Assembly (NCBI RefSeq): GCF_021391395.1
Contig: NZ_CP090059.1
Span: forward strand, 1,473,001 to 1,537,000
Direction: 5' to 3'
Length of the DNA: 64,000 nucleotides
Source: Sphingomonas cannabina
Lineage (GTDB): Bacteria; Pseudomonadota; Alphaproteobacteria; Sphingomonadales; Sphingomonadaceae
Within the stretch, counting starts at the first letter, position 1, and every line of letters starts with the position of its first letter. Shown here piece after piece: positions 10,294 to 19,481 of this stretch. The position numbers and the translations under genes are program-made. The notes beneath the pieces are model-generated. The model searched no databases and had not been told where the DNA came from. It was given only the letters and a program-made list of their open reading frames with translations.

Positions 10294-11670
10294 TTAGCGC
10301 CCGCCGCCCTGTCGGCGCTGTCCGCCGCCGCCGTTACCCGCGGGCCGGGCGTGGAAGCGCTTCTTTGCCGGGAAGTGGCGACGCTCGCCCTGACCCTCGC
10401 GCTGCCCGCCTTCACGCTGCCCGCCGTCACGCGGCTGACCGCCTCCGGCGCGCTGCATGTCGCGGCCGCGGCGGCCGTTGTTCTCGTCGCGGCTGATCGT
10501 CACCGGCGCACGGCTCTTCACGATCTCCGCCGCCTGCGCCTGGAAGTTCTCCGGCAGCGGGGTGACGGTCGGGCGCTGGCGCGTCAGCCGCTCGATGTCG
10601 CGCAGATATGGCCGCTCGTCATCGGCGACGAAGCTCACCGCGATGCCGTCACGGCCGGCACGCGCGGTGCGGCCGATGCGGTGGACATATTGCTCCGGCA
10701 CGTTCGGCAGCTCGAAGTTGAACACATGGCTCACGCCGGACACGTCGATTCCGCGCGCTGCGATGTCGGTGGCGACCAGGATGCGGACCTTGCCCGAACG
10801 GAAGTCGGCGAGCGCGCGTTCGCGCTGCGGCTGCGATTTGTTGCCGTGGATGGCGTGCGCGACGATGCCGTTCGCGCCGAGCAGCTTCACCACACGATCG
10901 GCGCCGTGCTTGGTGCGGGTGAACACCAGCGCGCGATCGATCGGCTCCTTCCTGAGCACGATCGTCAGCAGCGCCTGCTTCTCCGCCTGGTTGACGAAGG
11001 TGACGTACTGATCGACCCGCTCGGCGGTGCTGGCGACCGGGGTCACTTTCACCTCGACCGGATCGTGGATGAACTGGCCGGCGAGATCGCGGATTGCCTT
11101 GGGCATGGTCGCCGAGAAGAACAGGCTCTGCCGCTTCTTCGGCAACAGGTTCACCGTGCGCTTCAGCGCGTGGATGAAGCCCAGGTCCATCATCTGATCG
11201 GCCTCGTCGAGCACGAAGATCTCGACCGCGGAGAGCGACAGATGTCCCTCGTCGATCAGGTCGAGCATCCGGCCGGGCGTCGCGACGAGGATATCGACGC
11301 CGCGCGACAGGTCCTGCCGGTTCTTGTGGAGCGAAGTGCCGCCGAACACGGTGGCGACATTGAGGTTGCTGCCCTTGGCATAGCCGCGCGCGCTCTCGGC
11401 GATCTGCGCAGCGAGCTCGCGGGTGGGGGCAAGCACCAGCATCCGGCACTGACGGGGCAGCGGACGCTTGTTGGCGGCGACCAGCCGGTCGATCGAGGGC
11501 AGGGTGAAGGCCGCGGTCTTGCCGGTGCCGGTCTGGGCGATGCCGAGCAGGTCGCGGCCCTGAAGCAGCGCCGGAATCGATTGCGCCTGGATCGGCGTCG
11601 GCTCGGCATAACCCTTGGCGGCAAGCGCGGCGAGGACGGGCTGCGACAGCCCGAGGTCGGAAAATTGCAT
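10294..11670 (-). CDS. DEAD-box ATP-dependent RNA helicase
   Basis: 458 residues, RhlE-like. The Q motif and Walker A (AQTGTGKT), PTRELA, DEAD (VLDEADQMMDLGF), SAT, and HRIGRTARAG are all present, so it should be an active RNA helicase acting in ribosome assembly or mRNA decay. After about residue 390 the chain becomes a basic Gly/Arg/Gln-rich tail typical of RNA binding. The start at 11670 (MQFSDLGL) is the conserved one; an upstream in-frame extension of 43 residues is judged untranslated. It is divergent from ada. Confidence 0.95.
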   Translation of the reverse strand: MQFSDLGLSQPVLAALAAKGYAEPTPIQAQSIPALLQGRDLLGIAQTGTGKTAAFTLPSIDRLVAANKRPLPRQCRMLVLAPTRELAAQIAESARGYAKGSNLNVATVFGGTSLHKNRQDLSRGVDILVATPGRMLDLIDEGHLSLSAVEIFVLDEADQMMDLGFIHALKRTVNLLPKKRQSLFFSATMPKAIRDLAGQFIHDPVEVKVTPVASTAERVDQYVTFVNQAEKQALLTIVLRKEPIDRALVFTRTKHGADRVVKLLGANGIVAHAIHGNKSQPQRERALADFRSGKVRILVATDIAARGIDVSGVSHVFNFELPNVPEQYVHRIGRTARAGRDGIAVSFVADDERPYLRDIERLTRQRPTVTPLPENFQAQAAEIVKSRAPVTISRDENNGRRGRDMQRAGGGQPRDGGQREGGQREGQGERRHFPAKKRFHARPAGNGGGGQRRQGGGR

Positions 11671-11978
11671 TGTGATTTTGGACTCGTAATTGGAGTCGGC
11701 GCGCGCTGCCCGACATGGGCGCGCGATACGACGGGGCCAGAGTTTGGCGACCCGCGTGACGTGGGAAGCTTTGGAAACGAAGCCGGGCCGGGGCGGCAAT
11801 CCGCCCGATCACGCTGCCTTGCTAGGGGCTTCGCAAGTGCAGCATGTGGGGGAGGGGAGGCCGGAAGTCAAGGATTTCCTGGCCACTCCCCTTCAGCGGA
11901 GGGGCTCAGAGAGGCCATGACGAAAATGGTTTGGCCGCAAAGTGCGGGACGCGGCGGGAAAACACCCTATCTATATCC
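11671..11978. other. Divergent intergenic region between DEAD-box helicase and ada
   Basis: About 308 bp with no convincing gene. It must hold the promoters of both flanking genes, with a leader for the helicase. It contains two features: a CCCCT-TCAGCGG-AGGGG hairpin near 11888-11904, and a short dyad CCGCA-AAG-TGCGG at 11935-11947 lying 31 bp before the ada start. The dyad contains an AAAGTGCG core faintly like the E. coli Ada box (AAAGCGCA). Confidence 0.5.
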
Positions 11979-13016
11979 ATGCCCATGATACAGGACATCG
12001 ATCCCGACATCGCCTGGGGCGCGTTCGAGCGGCGCGACCGGCGCTTCGACGGCCGCTTCGTCGGCGCGGTCACCACCACCGGCATCTACTGCAAGCCGAG
12101 CTGCCCGGCGCGGCGGCCGAAGCGCGAGCATGTGCTGTTCTTCGCCGACGGCGAGGAGGCGCAGGCGGCCGGCTTCCGCGCCTGCATGCGCTGCAAGCCC
12201 GACGAGGTCGGCCGCGACCGCGTCGCCGTCGCCGAGGCGGTGGCGCTGCTCGAGAAGGCCGAGGAGCCGATCGGGCTCGAGGAACTGGCCGCCGCGGTCG
12301 GCTATGCCCCGCATCACTTCCATCGGCTGTTCAAGCGCGCGACCGGCGTCACGCCCGCCGCCTATGCCCGGGGCCTGCGCGCCCGCCGTGCGGCCGAGGC
12401 GCTGACGGCGGAGGAGACGGTGACCAACGCCATCTACGACGCTGGTTATTCGGCTCCGAGCCGGTTCTACGAGACCGCCAACGCCCGGCTGGGCATGACG
12501 CCCAGTGCCTGGCGCAACGGCGGCGCGGGCGTGACGATCCGCTGGACCATCGCCGAGACCAGCCTCGGTCCGCTGCTGATCGCCGCCACCGACAAGGGGC
12601 TCTGCCGCGTCGCGTTCGAGGAGGATTCGCTGAGCCTCGCCGCACGCTTTCCGAAGGCGGAGGTCGTCCAGGGCGGTGCCGCGCTCGCCGAGCTCGCCGC
12701 GCGGGTGGTGAGTGAGGTCGAGAGCCCCGGCCGTCATGCCGACCTGCCGCTCGACGTGCAGGGCACCGCCTTTCAGGAGGCGGTGTGGGAGGCGCTTCGC
12801 CGGATTCCTCCGGGCGAATCGCTGAGCTACGCCCAGCTCGCCGCCGCCGTCGGCAAGCCCGGCGCGGTGCGCGCTGCCGGAACGGCGTGCGGCGCCAACA
12901 ACGTCGCGGTGATCATCCCCTGCCATCGCGTCCAGCGTGGCGACGGCAGCATCGGTGGCTATGCCTATGGCGTCGACCGCAAGCTCGCGCTCAGAAAACG
13001 CGAAGGAGCGAAGTGA
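11979..13016 (+). CDS. ada: Bifunctional Ada: methyl-responsive activator and O6-methylguanine-DNA methyltransferase
   Basis: 345 residues in the full Ada order. The N-terminal zinc domain has Cys38, Cys42, Cys69 and Cys72 (YCKPSCPARRP, CMRCKPD); Cys38 is the expected acceptor of methyl from phosphotriesters. An AraC-type helix-turn-helix follows (LEELAAAVGYAPHHFHRLFKRATG), then the DNA methyltransferase domain with the active site PCHRV (Cys315). Self-methylation is expected to turn it into an activator of its own and other repair genes. The start may be 11979 or 11985, two codons apart. It overlaps the next gene by one base (TGATG). Confidence 0.96.
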   Translation: MPMIQDIDPDIAWGAFERRDRRFDGRFVGAVTTTGIYCKPSCPARRPKREHVLFFADGEEAQAAGFRACMRCKPDEVGRDRVAVAEAVALLEKAEEPIGLEELAAAVGYAPHHFHRLFKRATGVTPAAYARGLRARRAAEALTAEETVTNAIYDAGYSAPSRFYETANARLGMTPSAWRNGGAGVTIRWTIAETSLGPLLIAATDKGLCRVAFEEDSLSLAARFPKAEVVQGGAALAELAARVVSEVESPGRHADLPLDVQGTAFQEAVWEALRRIPPGESLSYAQLAAAVGKPGAVRAAGTACGANNVAVIIPCHRVQRGDGSIGGYAYGVDRKLALRKREGAK

Positions 13017-13483
13017 TGACCTATCGTATCCGCGGGCTCGATCCCGCGCCGTTCCGCCACCTCTACGGCCTGGACGATGCGGCGCTGGCGGCCGAGCAGG
13101 TCGTCCGCATGAAGGTGACGGCGAAGCCCGATGCGCCGTGCCGGGTGGAGCTCGTCGACGTCGATCCGGGCGAGACGGTGCTGCTGGTCAACTACGAGCA
13201 CCTGCCGGTCGCGACGCCCTATCGCAGCGCGCATGCCATCTTCGTGCGCGAGGGCGCGGAGGACGCGGCCGAGTTCGTCGACACGATACCTGAGCCGCTG
13301 GCGATCCGGCTGCTGTCGGTGCGGGCGTTCGACGCCGACGGCATGATGACCGACGCCGACGTGTTCGAGGGCAGCGAGCTCGACCGGCGGATCGAGGAAT
13401 TCTTCGCCGATCCGCGCGTCGCCTATCTCCACGCCCACAATGCCGGACGCGGCTGTTTCGCCGCGCGGATCGATCGCGCCTGA
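13016..13483 (+). CDS. DUF1203-family protein
   Basis: 155 residues with no signal or membrane segment. The pattern (RIRGLDPAPFRHLYGLDD, CRVELVDVDPGETVLLVNYEHL, PYRSAHAIFVREGA and a C-terminal YLHAHNAGRGCFAARID) is that of the DUF1203 family, which has no established function. Start and ada stop share one base, so the two are translationally coupled and the protein may belong to the alkylation response. That role is inferred from position only. Confidence 0.85.
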   Translation: MTYRIRGLDPAPFRHLYGLDDAALAAEQVVRMKVTAKPDAPCRVELVDVDPGETVLLVNYEHLPVATPYRSAHAIFVREGAEDAAEFVDTIPEPLAIRLLSVRAFDADGMMTDADVFEGSELDRRIEEFFADPRVAYLHAHNAGRGCFAARIDRA

Positions 13484-13487
13484 CCGG

Positions 13488-15026
13488 TCAGGGCACCGCC
13501 TTGCACGAATAGACCAGCCGCTCGTTCCAGCGCTGCGGCAGCGACGAGCGGATCGCCGACTGCTGGCTGGCGAGCGCCGCGCGGGCGGCGGGATCGGCCG
13601 AGCAGGTCTTGAGCGTCACGCCCTTGCGGAGCTCGCGGGCGCGGCTCATCGCCTCGTCGCCGAGCAGGTAGCGGGTACTGGTGTAGGTCCGCGTCGCCGG
13701 CTGATAGCCGAGGACCGAGACGGTCGCCTCCTCGTCGGGCACCAGCACGCGTTCCCAGCCGCCGTGACCGTCCTCGGCATATTGGGTGCGGCCGTTGATG
13801 CAGCCGTCGCCGCCGTAGCTCAGCGCCACATTCTGCGTCGCGCTCACCGTCACGCGGCTGCGCGCGGGATCGAGCGTGCAGATCATCCTGCCGGTGCCGG
13901 AATCGGCGGCTGTCGTCCGAGTCTTGGGCGCGGCGACCTTGACCGATGCGGGATCGAAGCCCGGGCGCAGGAAGAAGACGATCACCGCCACGGCCATCAG
14001 CGCGCCGCCAGCGATTGCCGCCTGCCGTGCGCGCGGATCGCGGCGCGTCGCGAGCAATCCGGCGCCACCGAGCCCGAGTGCGCCCAGCACCAGCAGAAGC
14101 GTCGCGCCGCCGATGAAATTCTCGCGGATCGTCAGGTTGCGGTCGCGCGCCTGGTCGAGCGCAGCCTCGCGGTCGGCGCGGGTCTGCGCCGCGACGGCGG
14201 CCGCGTCGGCCTCGGCCTGCTCGCGCGCGCTGGCAGCGGCGGCGCTGTCGGCGGCGAGCCGGTCCTCGATCGAGAGGCAGGGCACGCCGACCGAGGCGAC
14301 CGGCTGCTTCGCCTCCCGCAGGAACGCGGTCAGCTCCGAATCGGCGATGGCGAAGCCGAAGTTCGCGTCGCCCTGCTCGCCGTTGGTGATCGCCGAATTG
14401 ACCCCGATCACGCGCCCGCAGCGGTCGAGCAGCGGTCCGCCGGAGTTGCCGCGCGCGATGTTGGCGGTGTGGAGCAGCATGTTGACCCCGGCGATCGACC
14501 GCGCGCCCGAATAGACGCCCTGCGAGCGTACCGGCGACTGCGGCCTGATGAAGTCGCTCATCGACTGGGCGGTGGCGACGTCGACGTTGCCGGGATAGCC
14601 GAGCGCGATCAGCGCGTCGCCCTCGTCGGCAGGACCTGCATAGAGCGTCAGCGGCGGCAGGCTCACGCCCGAGAATTCGATGAGCGCCAGGTCGCGCGCG
14701 GGATCGACCGCGATCAGCTTGCCCTGATAGCTCTTGTCGCCCGCCGAGGGGACGACGCCGATCAGGACGTTGTCGGGATAGCGCGCCGCCGGCTCGACGA
14801 CATGGGCGTTGGTGACGATCCGGTTGGGCGCGACGGCGAAGCCGCTGCCGTGGCCGAAGCCGACCACCTCACCCTCGACCACCGCGATGGTGACGACCCG
14901 CACCACGCCGCGCCCGGCGGCAGCGATGTCGTCGGCGTGCGCCGGAGTCGCGAAGGCCAGCAGGGCGAACAGGGCGAGCAGGAACCGCACCTGCGCGCGT
15001 GTCGCAGGTCGTGGCGGGGCTTGCAA
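13488..15026 (-). CDS. Exported trypsin-like serine protease with two membrane segments
   Basis: 512 residues from a TTG at 15026; a GTG at 14990 would start directly at the signal peptide (RFLLALFALLAFATPAHA) and is equally plausible. The catalytic triad is visible: His75 in TNAHVV, Asp112 in ARDLALIEF, Ser195 in GNSGGP (numbering from 15026). After about residue 265 comes an Ala/Glu/Arg-rich coiled stretch, then two hydrophobic segments (ATLLLVLGALGLGGAGLLA; AAIAGGALMAVAVIVFF) and a C-terminal domain with Cys residues. No PDZ domain is seen. The protease domain is predicted to face the periplasm. Confidence 0.85.
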   Translation of the reverse strand: MQAPPRPATRAQVRFLLALFALLAFATPAHADDIAAAGRGVVRVVTIAVVEGEVVGFGHGSGFAVAPNRIVTNAHVVEPAARYPDNVLIGVVPSAGDKSYQGKLIAVDPARDLALIEFSGVSLPPLTLYAGPADEGDALIALGYPGNVDVATAQSMSDFIRPQSPVRSQGVYSGARSIAGVNMLLHTANIARGNSGGPLLDRCGRVIGVNSAITNGEQGDANFGFAIADSELTAFLREAKQPVASVGVPCLSIEDRLAADSAAAASAREQAEADAAAVAAQTRADREAALDQARDRNLTIRENFIGGATLLLVLGALGLGGAGLLATRRDPRARQAAIAGGALMAVAVIVFFLRPGFDPASVKVAAPKTRTTAADSGTGRMICTLDPARSRVTVSATQNVALSYGGDGCINGRTQYAEDGHGGWERVLVPDEEATVSVLGYQPATRTYTSTRYLLGDEAMSRARELRKGVTLKTCSADPAARAALASQQSAIRSSLPQRWNERLVYSCKAVP

Positions 15027-15053
15027 GGCGCCATGACGTCACGACACGGGTTG

Positions 15054-17219
15054 TTACAGGAAGTTATAGGGATCGACGTCCACCGCCACCCGCACCTTCG
15101 CGGGCCAATCCAGTGCGCCCAGCCAGTCGCGGATCACGTCCTGCACGTCGAGCTGCCGTGTCGCATGTACCAGCAGGCGGAAGCGATGGCGGCCGCGCAG
15201 CATCGCGAGCGGGGCGGGGGCCGGGCCGAACACGTCCATCCCGTCGACCTCCGGCGCGGCGCGGGCGATGACGCGGGCGGTCTCATCAGCGGCGGCTTTG
15301 TCCTCGCTCGACACCACGATGGCGGCGAAGCGGCCGAACGGCGGTGCGTCGGCGTCGCGTCGTGCTTCGGTCTCGGCAGCGTAGAAGGCTTCGGCATCGC
15401 CCGAGACCAGCGCCTCGATCACGCGAGCCTTGGGCGCATGGGTCTGGACCAGCACCGTGCCCGGCTTCTCGCCGCGGCCGGCGCGGCCGGCGACCTGCAT
15501 GATCTGCTGGAAGGTGCGCTCCGCGGCGCGCAGGTCGCCGCCTTCGAGGCCGAGGTCGGCGTCGATCACCCCGACCAGCGTCAGATTGGGGAAGTGATAG
15601 CCCTTGGTGACGAGCTGGGTGCCGACGACGATGTCGATATCGCCCGCTTCCATCCGCCCGACGAACTCCGCCGCCTTGGCCGGCGACCAGATGGTGTCGG
15701 AGGTGACGATCGCAATCTTCGCGTCCGGGAACAGCGCCCTGGCCTCGTCGGCGATGCGCTCGACGCCGGGGCCGCAGGCGACCAGGCTGTCCTCGCTCTC
15801 GCATTCCGGGCAGGCGCGCGGCGTCGGGATGACGTGACCGCAATGATGGCAGGCAAGGCGGCGGATCAGCCGGTGCTCGACCATCCAGGCGGTGCAGTTG
15901 GGGCATTGGAAGCGATGCCCGCAGGTCCGGCACAAGGTGAGCGGCGCGTAGCCGCGGCGGTTGAGGAACAGCAGCACCTGCTCACCGCGCTCCAGCGTCT
16001 CGTCGATCGCGCGGACGAGGCGCGGGGCGATCCAGCGGCCGCGCTCGGGCGGCTCGGCGAGCAGGTCGATCGCCTCGATCGCCGGCAGCTCGGCCTTGCC
16101 ATAGCGGCCGGGCAGCTTGAGCTCGCGATAGCGGCCGAGCTCGACCTGATGGCGTGTCTCGATCGCCGGGGTGGCGGAGGCGAGCACCACGGGGCAGCCT
16201 TCAAAACGTCCACGCATCACCGCGACGTCGCGGGCGTGGTAATGGACGCCGTCCTCCTGCTTGAAGCTGGTCTCGTGCGCCTCGTCGACCACGATCAGGC
16301 CGAGCCTGGGGTAGGGCAGGAACAGTGCCGATCGGGCGCCGACCACCACCTTGGCCTGTCCGGCCGCGATCTGGCGCCAGGCGCGGCGGCGCTGCGACTG
16401 CCTGAGGCCGGAGTGCCACGCCACCGGCTCGACGCCGAACCGCGCGTGGAAGCGTTTGAGGAACGGCTCGGTCAGGGCGATCTCGGGCAACAGCACGAGC
16501 GCCTGCTTGCCCTCGCGCAGCGCCTCGGCGACGCCTTCCAGATAGACCTCGGTCTTGCCTGATCCGGTGACGCCGTCGAGCAGAAACGGCTCGAAATCCT
16601 TCGCTGCGACGGATGCCTGGAGGATGCCGGCGGCATAGGCCTGATCCTTGGTGAGCTCAGGAGGGGCATGGTTCGGATCGGGCTCGGGATAGGGGCTGTC
16701 AAGGTCGACCGCGATCCCCTCCAGCGCGCCGGCCTTGACCAATCCGCGGATCACGCCCTCGGAGACATCGGCGATCGTCGCGAGCTCGCGGATCAGGCCC
16801 TGGCGATCGCCGATCCGTTCCAGCGCCTGCTCGCGTTGCGCGGTCATGCGGTCGGGCGGTTCGCCGGTCGCGCGATACTCGACGATGGTCTTGCCGCCCT
16901 CCAGCGCCGAAGTGGAGGACAGCGCCATCCTCAGCACCGCTGCGAGCGGCGCGAGATAATAGTCGGCGGTCCATTCGACGAGCCGGCGGAGGGGCGCCGG
17001 GATCGGCGGTGCATCGGCGACCGCGAGCAGGTTGCGCAGCCGGTTGTCGCCGACCTCTTCGGTCGCGAGCCGATCCGGTTCCCAAGCCACGCCGAGCAGC
17101 TGGCGCGGCCCCAGCGGCGCGACCACGATCGAGCCCGGCTCGACCTCCATGCCGTGCGGCACGCGATAGTCGAGCGGTCCCAGCGCCGAATTCATGACAA
17201 TCACGCGTGCCCGTGCCAT
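15054..17219 (-). CDS. priA: Primosomal protein N' (replication restart helicase)
   Basis: 721 residues. It recognises stalled forks and reloads the replisome. The N-terminal DNA-binding domain begins ARARVIVMNSALGPLDYRVP. Walker A (GVTGSGKTEVY), DEAH (VVDEAHETSFKQ), and the eight-Cys zinc insert (CRTCGHRFQCPNC ... CHHCGH ... CPEC) are intact, as are the helicase motifs VGTQLVTKGYHFP and AGRAGRG. The ATG at 17219 follows AGGTGGGGG; an in-frame GTG at 17228 would add three residues. Independent of the divergent GNAT gene. Confidence 0.98.
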   Translation of the reverse strand: MARARVIVMNSALGPLDYRVPHGMEVEPGSIVVAPLGPRQLLGVAWEPDRLATEEVGDNRLRNLLAVADAPPIPAPLRRLVEWTADYYLAPLAAVLRMALSSTSALEGGKTIVEYRATGEPPDRMTAQREQALERIGDRQGLIRELATIADVSEGVIRGLVKAGALEGIAVDLDSPYPEPDPNHAPPELTKDQAYAAGILQASVAAKDFEPFLLDGVTGSGKTEVYLEGVAEALREGKQALVLLPEIALTEPFLKRFHARFGVEPVAWHSGLRQSQRRRAWRQIAAGQAKVVVGARSALFLPYPRLGLIVVDEAHETSFKQEDGVHYHARDVAVMRGRFEGCPVVLASATPAIETRHQVELGRYRELKLPGRYGKAELPAIEAIDLLAEPPERGRWIAPRLVRAIDETLERGEQVLLFLNRRGYAPLTLCRTCGHRFQCPNCTAWMVEHRLIRRLACHHCGHVIPTPRACPECESEDSLVACGPGVERIADEARALFPDAKIAIVTSDTIWSPAKAAEFVGRMEAGDIDIVVGTQLVTKGYHFPNLTLVGVIDADLGLEGGDLRAAERTFQQIMQVAGRAGRGEKPGTVLVQTHAPKARVIEALVSGDAEAFYAAETEARRDADAPPFGRFAAIVVSSEDKAAADETARVIARAAPEVDGMDVFGPAPAPLAMLRGRHRFRLLVHATRQLDVQDVIRDWLGALDWPAKVRVAVDVDPYNFL

Positions 17220-17263
17220 CACCCCCACCTAGGATGGCCGGCGCCTGAGGGGAACAGGGGACG

Positions 17264-17761
17264 ATGATCGAGACCGAACGGCTGCTGCTGCGCGAGATCG
17301 TGCCGGCCGACGCGCCGTTCGTGCTCGAGCTGCACACCGATCCGGATTTCCGCGCCAACATCGGCGATCGCGGCGTCCACGACCTCGCCAGTGCCGAGCG
17401 CTATGTCGAAGAAAGACCTCGGGCGAGCTATGCCCGGCACGGTTTCGGCATGTGGGCGGTCGAGGGCAAGGCCGAGGGCGTGCCGCTCGGTATGTGCGGG
17501 CTGCTCAAGCGCGACTGGCTCGATCATGTCGATCTCGGCTACGCCTTCCTGCCGGCGGGTCGCGGCCGGGGCTATGCGCTGGAGGCCGCACGCGCGACGA
17601 TGGAATGGGCAGCTGCGCAAGGCCTCGCGCCGGTGTTGGCGATCGTCAATCCGGACAATCTCAGGTCGCTCGCACTGCTCGACCACCTCGGTTTCGCACG
17701 GCGCGGGCGGGTCGAGCCGCCGGGCGAAACGCACTCGGTGCTGCTGCTTCAGAAGGAATAG
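17264..17761 (+). CDS. GNAT-family N-acetyltransferase
   Basis: 165 residues of the RimJ/RimL-like acetyltransferase type: TERLLLREIVPADAPFVLEL at the start, the acetyl-CoA pyrophosphate loop as LPAGRGRGYALEAARA, and NPDNLRSLALLDHLGF near the end. The acceptor (small molecule or protein N-terminus) cannot be told. A GAGGGGAACAGGGG stretch precedes the ATG. Its 3' end overlaps the convergent DUF2490 gene by 13 bp. Confidence 0.9.
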   Translation: MIETERLLLREIVPADAPFVLELHTDPDFRANIGDRGVHDLASAERYVEERPRASYARHGFGMWAVEGKAEGVPLGMCGLLKRDWLDHVDLGYAFLPAGRGRGYALEAARATMEWAAAQGLAPVLAIVNPDNLRSLALLDHLGFARRGRVEPPGETHSVLLLQKE

Positions 17762-18405
17762 TTGAACGCGAAGGTCATCGCGTGATCCATGCGGTCGCGC
17801 GCACCGCGCCGGCCGAAGCGGAGTTGGTTGAGGTAGCCGAGATCGGCGCGCAACGCCTTCAGCAGCGGAAACGACAGCCCGAACGCATTGCGGATCCGTT
17901 CGTAGCCGCGGCGTTGGCCCCATCTGGTCGTGTTCGCGTTGAAATAGCTTTCATGCGTCGCGAACAGCGCCAGGCCGCCGCGCGTGAGCGGACGGGTGAA
18001 GCGCAGTTGCGGCCTCACCCGGAATCCCACCTCGTTGCCGCTCGAATTGAAGCGCTGCTCGAACCGAGCGCGCACGGCGAAGCCGCTGCCGAGTGCCACC
18101 GTCACCATCTGGCGCAGTCGCTCCTCGTTGGGCAGCGCATGGCCATGGTCCCAGTCCTCGACGTGGCGATAGCCGAAGGCGAGGTCGACGCCCTTCGCCA
18201 CCGGCACGCTCGCGAGCCCGCCGATCTCCGAGTGGGAGAAGCCATCGGCATCATCGCTGAAGCGGCCGATCGTCTCGAAGGTCAGCGTCGTATCTCCCGT
18301 CTGCGTCGTCGCGTTTGCCTGCAGCCACAGCTGCTCGTCGGCCTGCTGCGCATGGGCGGCGGCCGGGGCGGTCAAGGCAAGAAGGGCAAGGCAGATGCGG
18401 CGCAT
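17749..18405 (-). CDS. DUF2490-family exported beta-barrel-like protein
   Basis: 218 residues with a Sec signal peptide (ICLALLALTAPAAAHAQ). The mature part consists of alternating aromatic/polar beta strands and ends in Phe (FAFNYSF), as outer-membrane barrels do. The pattern DEQLWLQANATTQTGDTTLTFE and GYRHVEDWDHGHALPNEERLRQ matches DUF2490. GAGGT lies seven bases before the ATG at 18405; a longer in-frame start at 18483 lacks support. Function unknown. Confidence 0.82.
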   Translation of the reverse strand: MRRICLALLALTAPAAAHAQQADEQLWLQANATTQTGDTTLTFETIGRFSDDADGFSHSEIGGLASVPVAKGVDLAFGYRHVEDWDHGHALPNEERLRQMVTVALGSGFAVRARFEQRFNSSGNEVGFRVRPQLRFTRPLTRGGLALFATHESYFNANTTRWGQRRGYERIRNAFGLSFPLLKALRADLGYLNQLRFGRRGARDRMDHAMTFAFNYSF

Positions 18406-18532
18406 CGGGACCTCGGGGTTTGAGCGGCTGTGCGGCAACGACGTCCGGTCTATAGAGGGGGCGATTCGGGGCAGCGGTAACACGGCTGTCGTCGGACTGT
18501 AATATCAGCATTTTGCCCTAGCCGGAGGCTTC

Positions 18533-19186
18533 ATGAAATTCTTCGTCGACACCGCCGACACCGCCGAAATCCGCGATCTCGCCGAGAGCGGGCTGGTCGA
18601 CGGCGTCACCACCAATCCCTCGCTGATCCACAAGGCGGGCCGTAACTTCCTCGAGGTGGTGAAGGAAATCTGCGCGATCACCGACGGTCCCGTCTCGGCC
18701 GAAGTGGTCGCGCTCGACCACGAAGGCATGATGCGCGAGGCCGAGGTGGTGCGGAAGATCGCCGACAACGTCGCGGTCAAGGTGCCGCTCACCATCGACG
18801 GACTCAAGACCTGCAAGGCGCTGACCGGCGATGGCACCATGGTGAACGTGACCCTGTGTTTCTCCGCCAACCAGGCGCTGCTCGCGGCCAAGGCGGGGGC
18901 GACCTTCGTCTCGCCGTTCGTGGGGCGGCACGACGACGTCGGGTTCGACGGGATGCAGCTCATCGCCGACATCCGCCAGATCTACGACAATTACGACTTC
19001 GACACCGAGATCCTGGTCGCGAGCGTGCGCCACCCGATCCACGTCTACGAGGCCGCACGGATCGGCGCCGACGTGATGACCGCCCCGCCCGCCGTGATCC
19101 GCCAGCTCGTCAAGCATCCGCTCACCGACAAGGGGATCGAGGGCTTCCTGGCCGACTGGGCGAAGACGGGGCAGACGATCGGCTAG
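18533..19186 (+). CDS. fsa: Fructose-6-phosphate aldolase / small transaldolase
   Basis: 217 residues, the normal length of the decameric FSA/TalC family. The Schiff-base lysine is in [10 protein letters not shown], and the strands [35 protein letters not shown] and VASVRHP are all canonical. The reaction is either transaldolase or reversible cleavage of fructose 6-phosphate to dihydroxyacetone and glyceraldehyde 3-phosphate; sequence alone does not decide which. GGAGG precedes the ATG. Confidence 0.95.
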   Translation: MKFFVDTADTAEIRDLAESGLVDGVTTNPSLIHKAGRNFLEVVKEICAITDGPVSAEVVALDHEGMMREAEVVRKIADNVAVKVPLTIDGLKTCKALTGDGTMVNVTLCFSANQALLAAKAGATFVSPFVGRHDDVGFDGMQLIADIRQIYDNYDFDTEILVASVRHPIHVYEAARIGADVMTAPPAVIRQLVKHPLTDKGIEGFLADWAKTGQTIG

Positions 19187-19201
19187 AGCGCTTCGCGGTA
19201 A

Positions 19202-19233
19202 TGCCCGCCGGCGGATCGCTCCGCCGACGGGCA
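19202..19233 (+). terminator. Hairpin after fsa, possible terminator
   Basis: A 14-bp stem (TGCCCGCCGGCGGA paired with TCCGCCGACGGGCA, one mismatch) around a TCGC loop begins 16 bp after the fsa stop. It is followed by CCTTTCCTCCCC, a weak rather than a clear T-run. The symmetrical form could also serve transcripts arriving from the opposite side. Confidence 0.5.
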
Positions 19234-19261
19234 CCTTTCCTCCCCAGGAAAGCTTGGGAAT

Positions 19262-19294
19262 GGCCGGCGCGAGGCGGGGGCTCCCGCGCCGGCC
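19262..19294 (-). terminator. G/C-rich hairpin after the aceA unit
   Basis: A 10-bp perfect stem (GGCCGGCGCG with CGCGCCGGCC) with a 13-base loop lies 7 bp downstream of the small gene that follows aceA. There is no T-run after it on the minus strand, so it may be an RNA 3'-end protector rather than an intrinsic terminator. Confidence 0.4.
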
Positions 19295-19300
19295 GGGACC

Positions 19301-19456
19301 TCAGCCGAGGCGGCCGAGGCGGTGGTAGAGGTTGCTGAACTTGGCCGAGCGCGGTTCGTCGGCGATCTTGCGGACATAATCGCCGATCGCTTCCTTCATC
19401 AGGCCGAAGTCCTCCGTCGAGAAGACGGCACGGCTGCGGGTCGGTTCTTGGGTCAT
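19301..19456 (-). CDS. Small conserved-looking protein downstream of isocitrate lyase
   Basis: 51 residues, MTQEPTRSRAVFSTEDFGLM... ending HRLGRLG, charged and without a signal or membrane segment. Support comes from an AAAGGAGAA ribosome binding site with ideal spacing before the ATG at 19456, natural amino-acid composition, and its place 25 bp after aceA on the same strand. It is likely co-transcribed with aceA. I know no function; a helper or regulator of the glyoxylate shunt is a guess from position. Confidence 0.7.
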   Translation of the reverse strand: MTQEPTRSRAVFSTEDFGLMKEAIGDYVRKIADEPRSAKFSNLYHRLGRLG

Positions 19457-19481
19457 CGGTCTTCTCCTTTCTTCATGGGTC

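Noticed and set aside
11935..11947. Ada box before ada
   Set aside because: The AAAGTGCG core matches only partly and the upstream AAT-N6-GCAA spacing of the E. coli site is not met; kept only as a note in the intergenic entry.
13440..16562. 1040-codon open frame on the plus strand
   Set aside because: It is antisense to the serine protease and PriA genes, which have full motifs; the translated sequence is low-complexity shadow.
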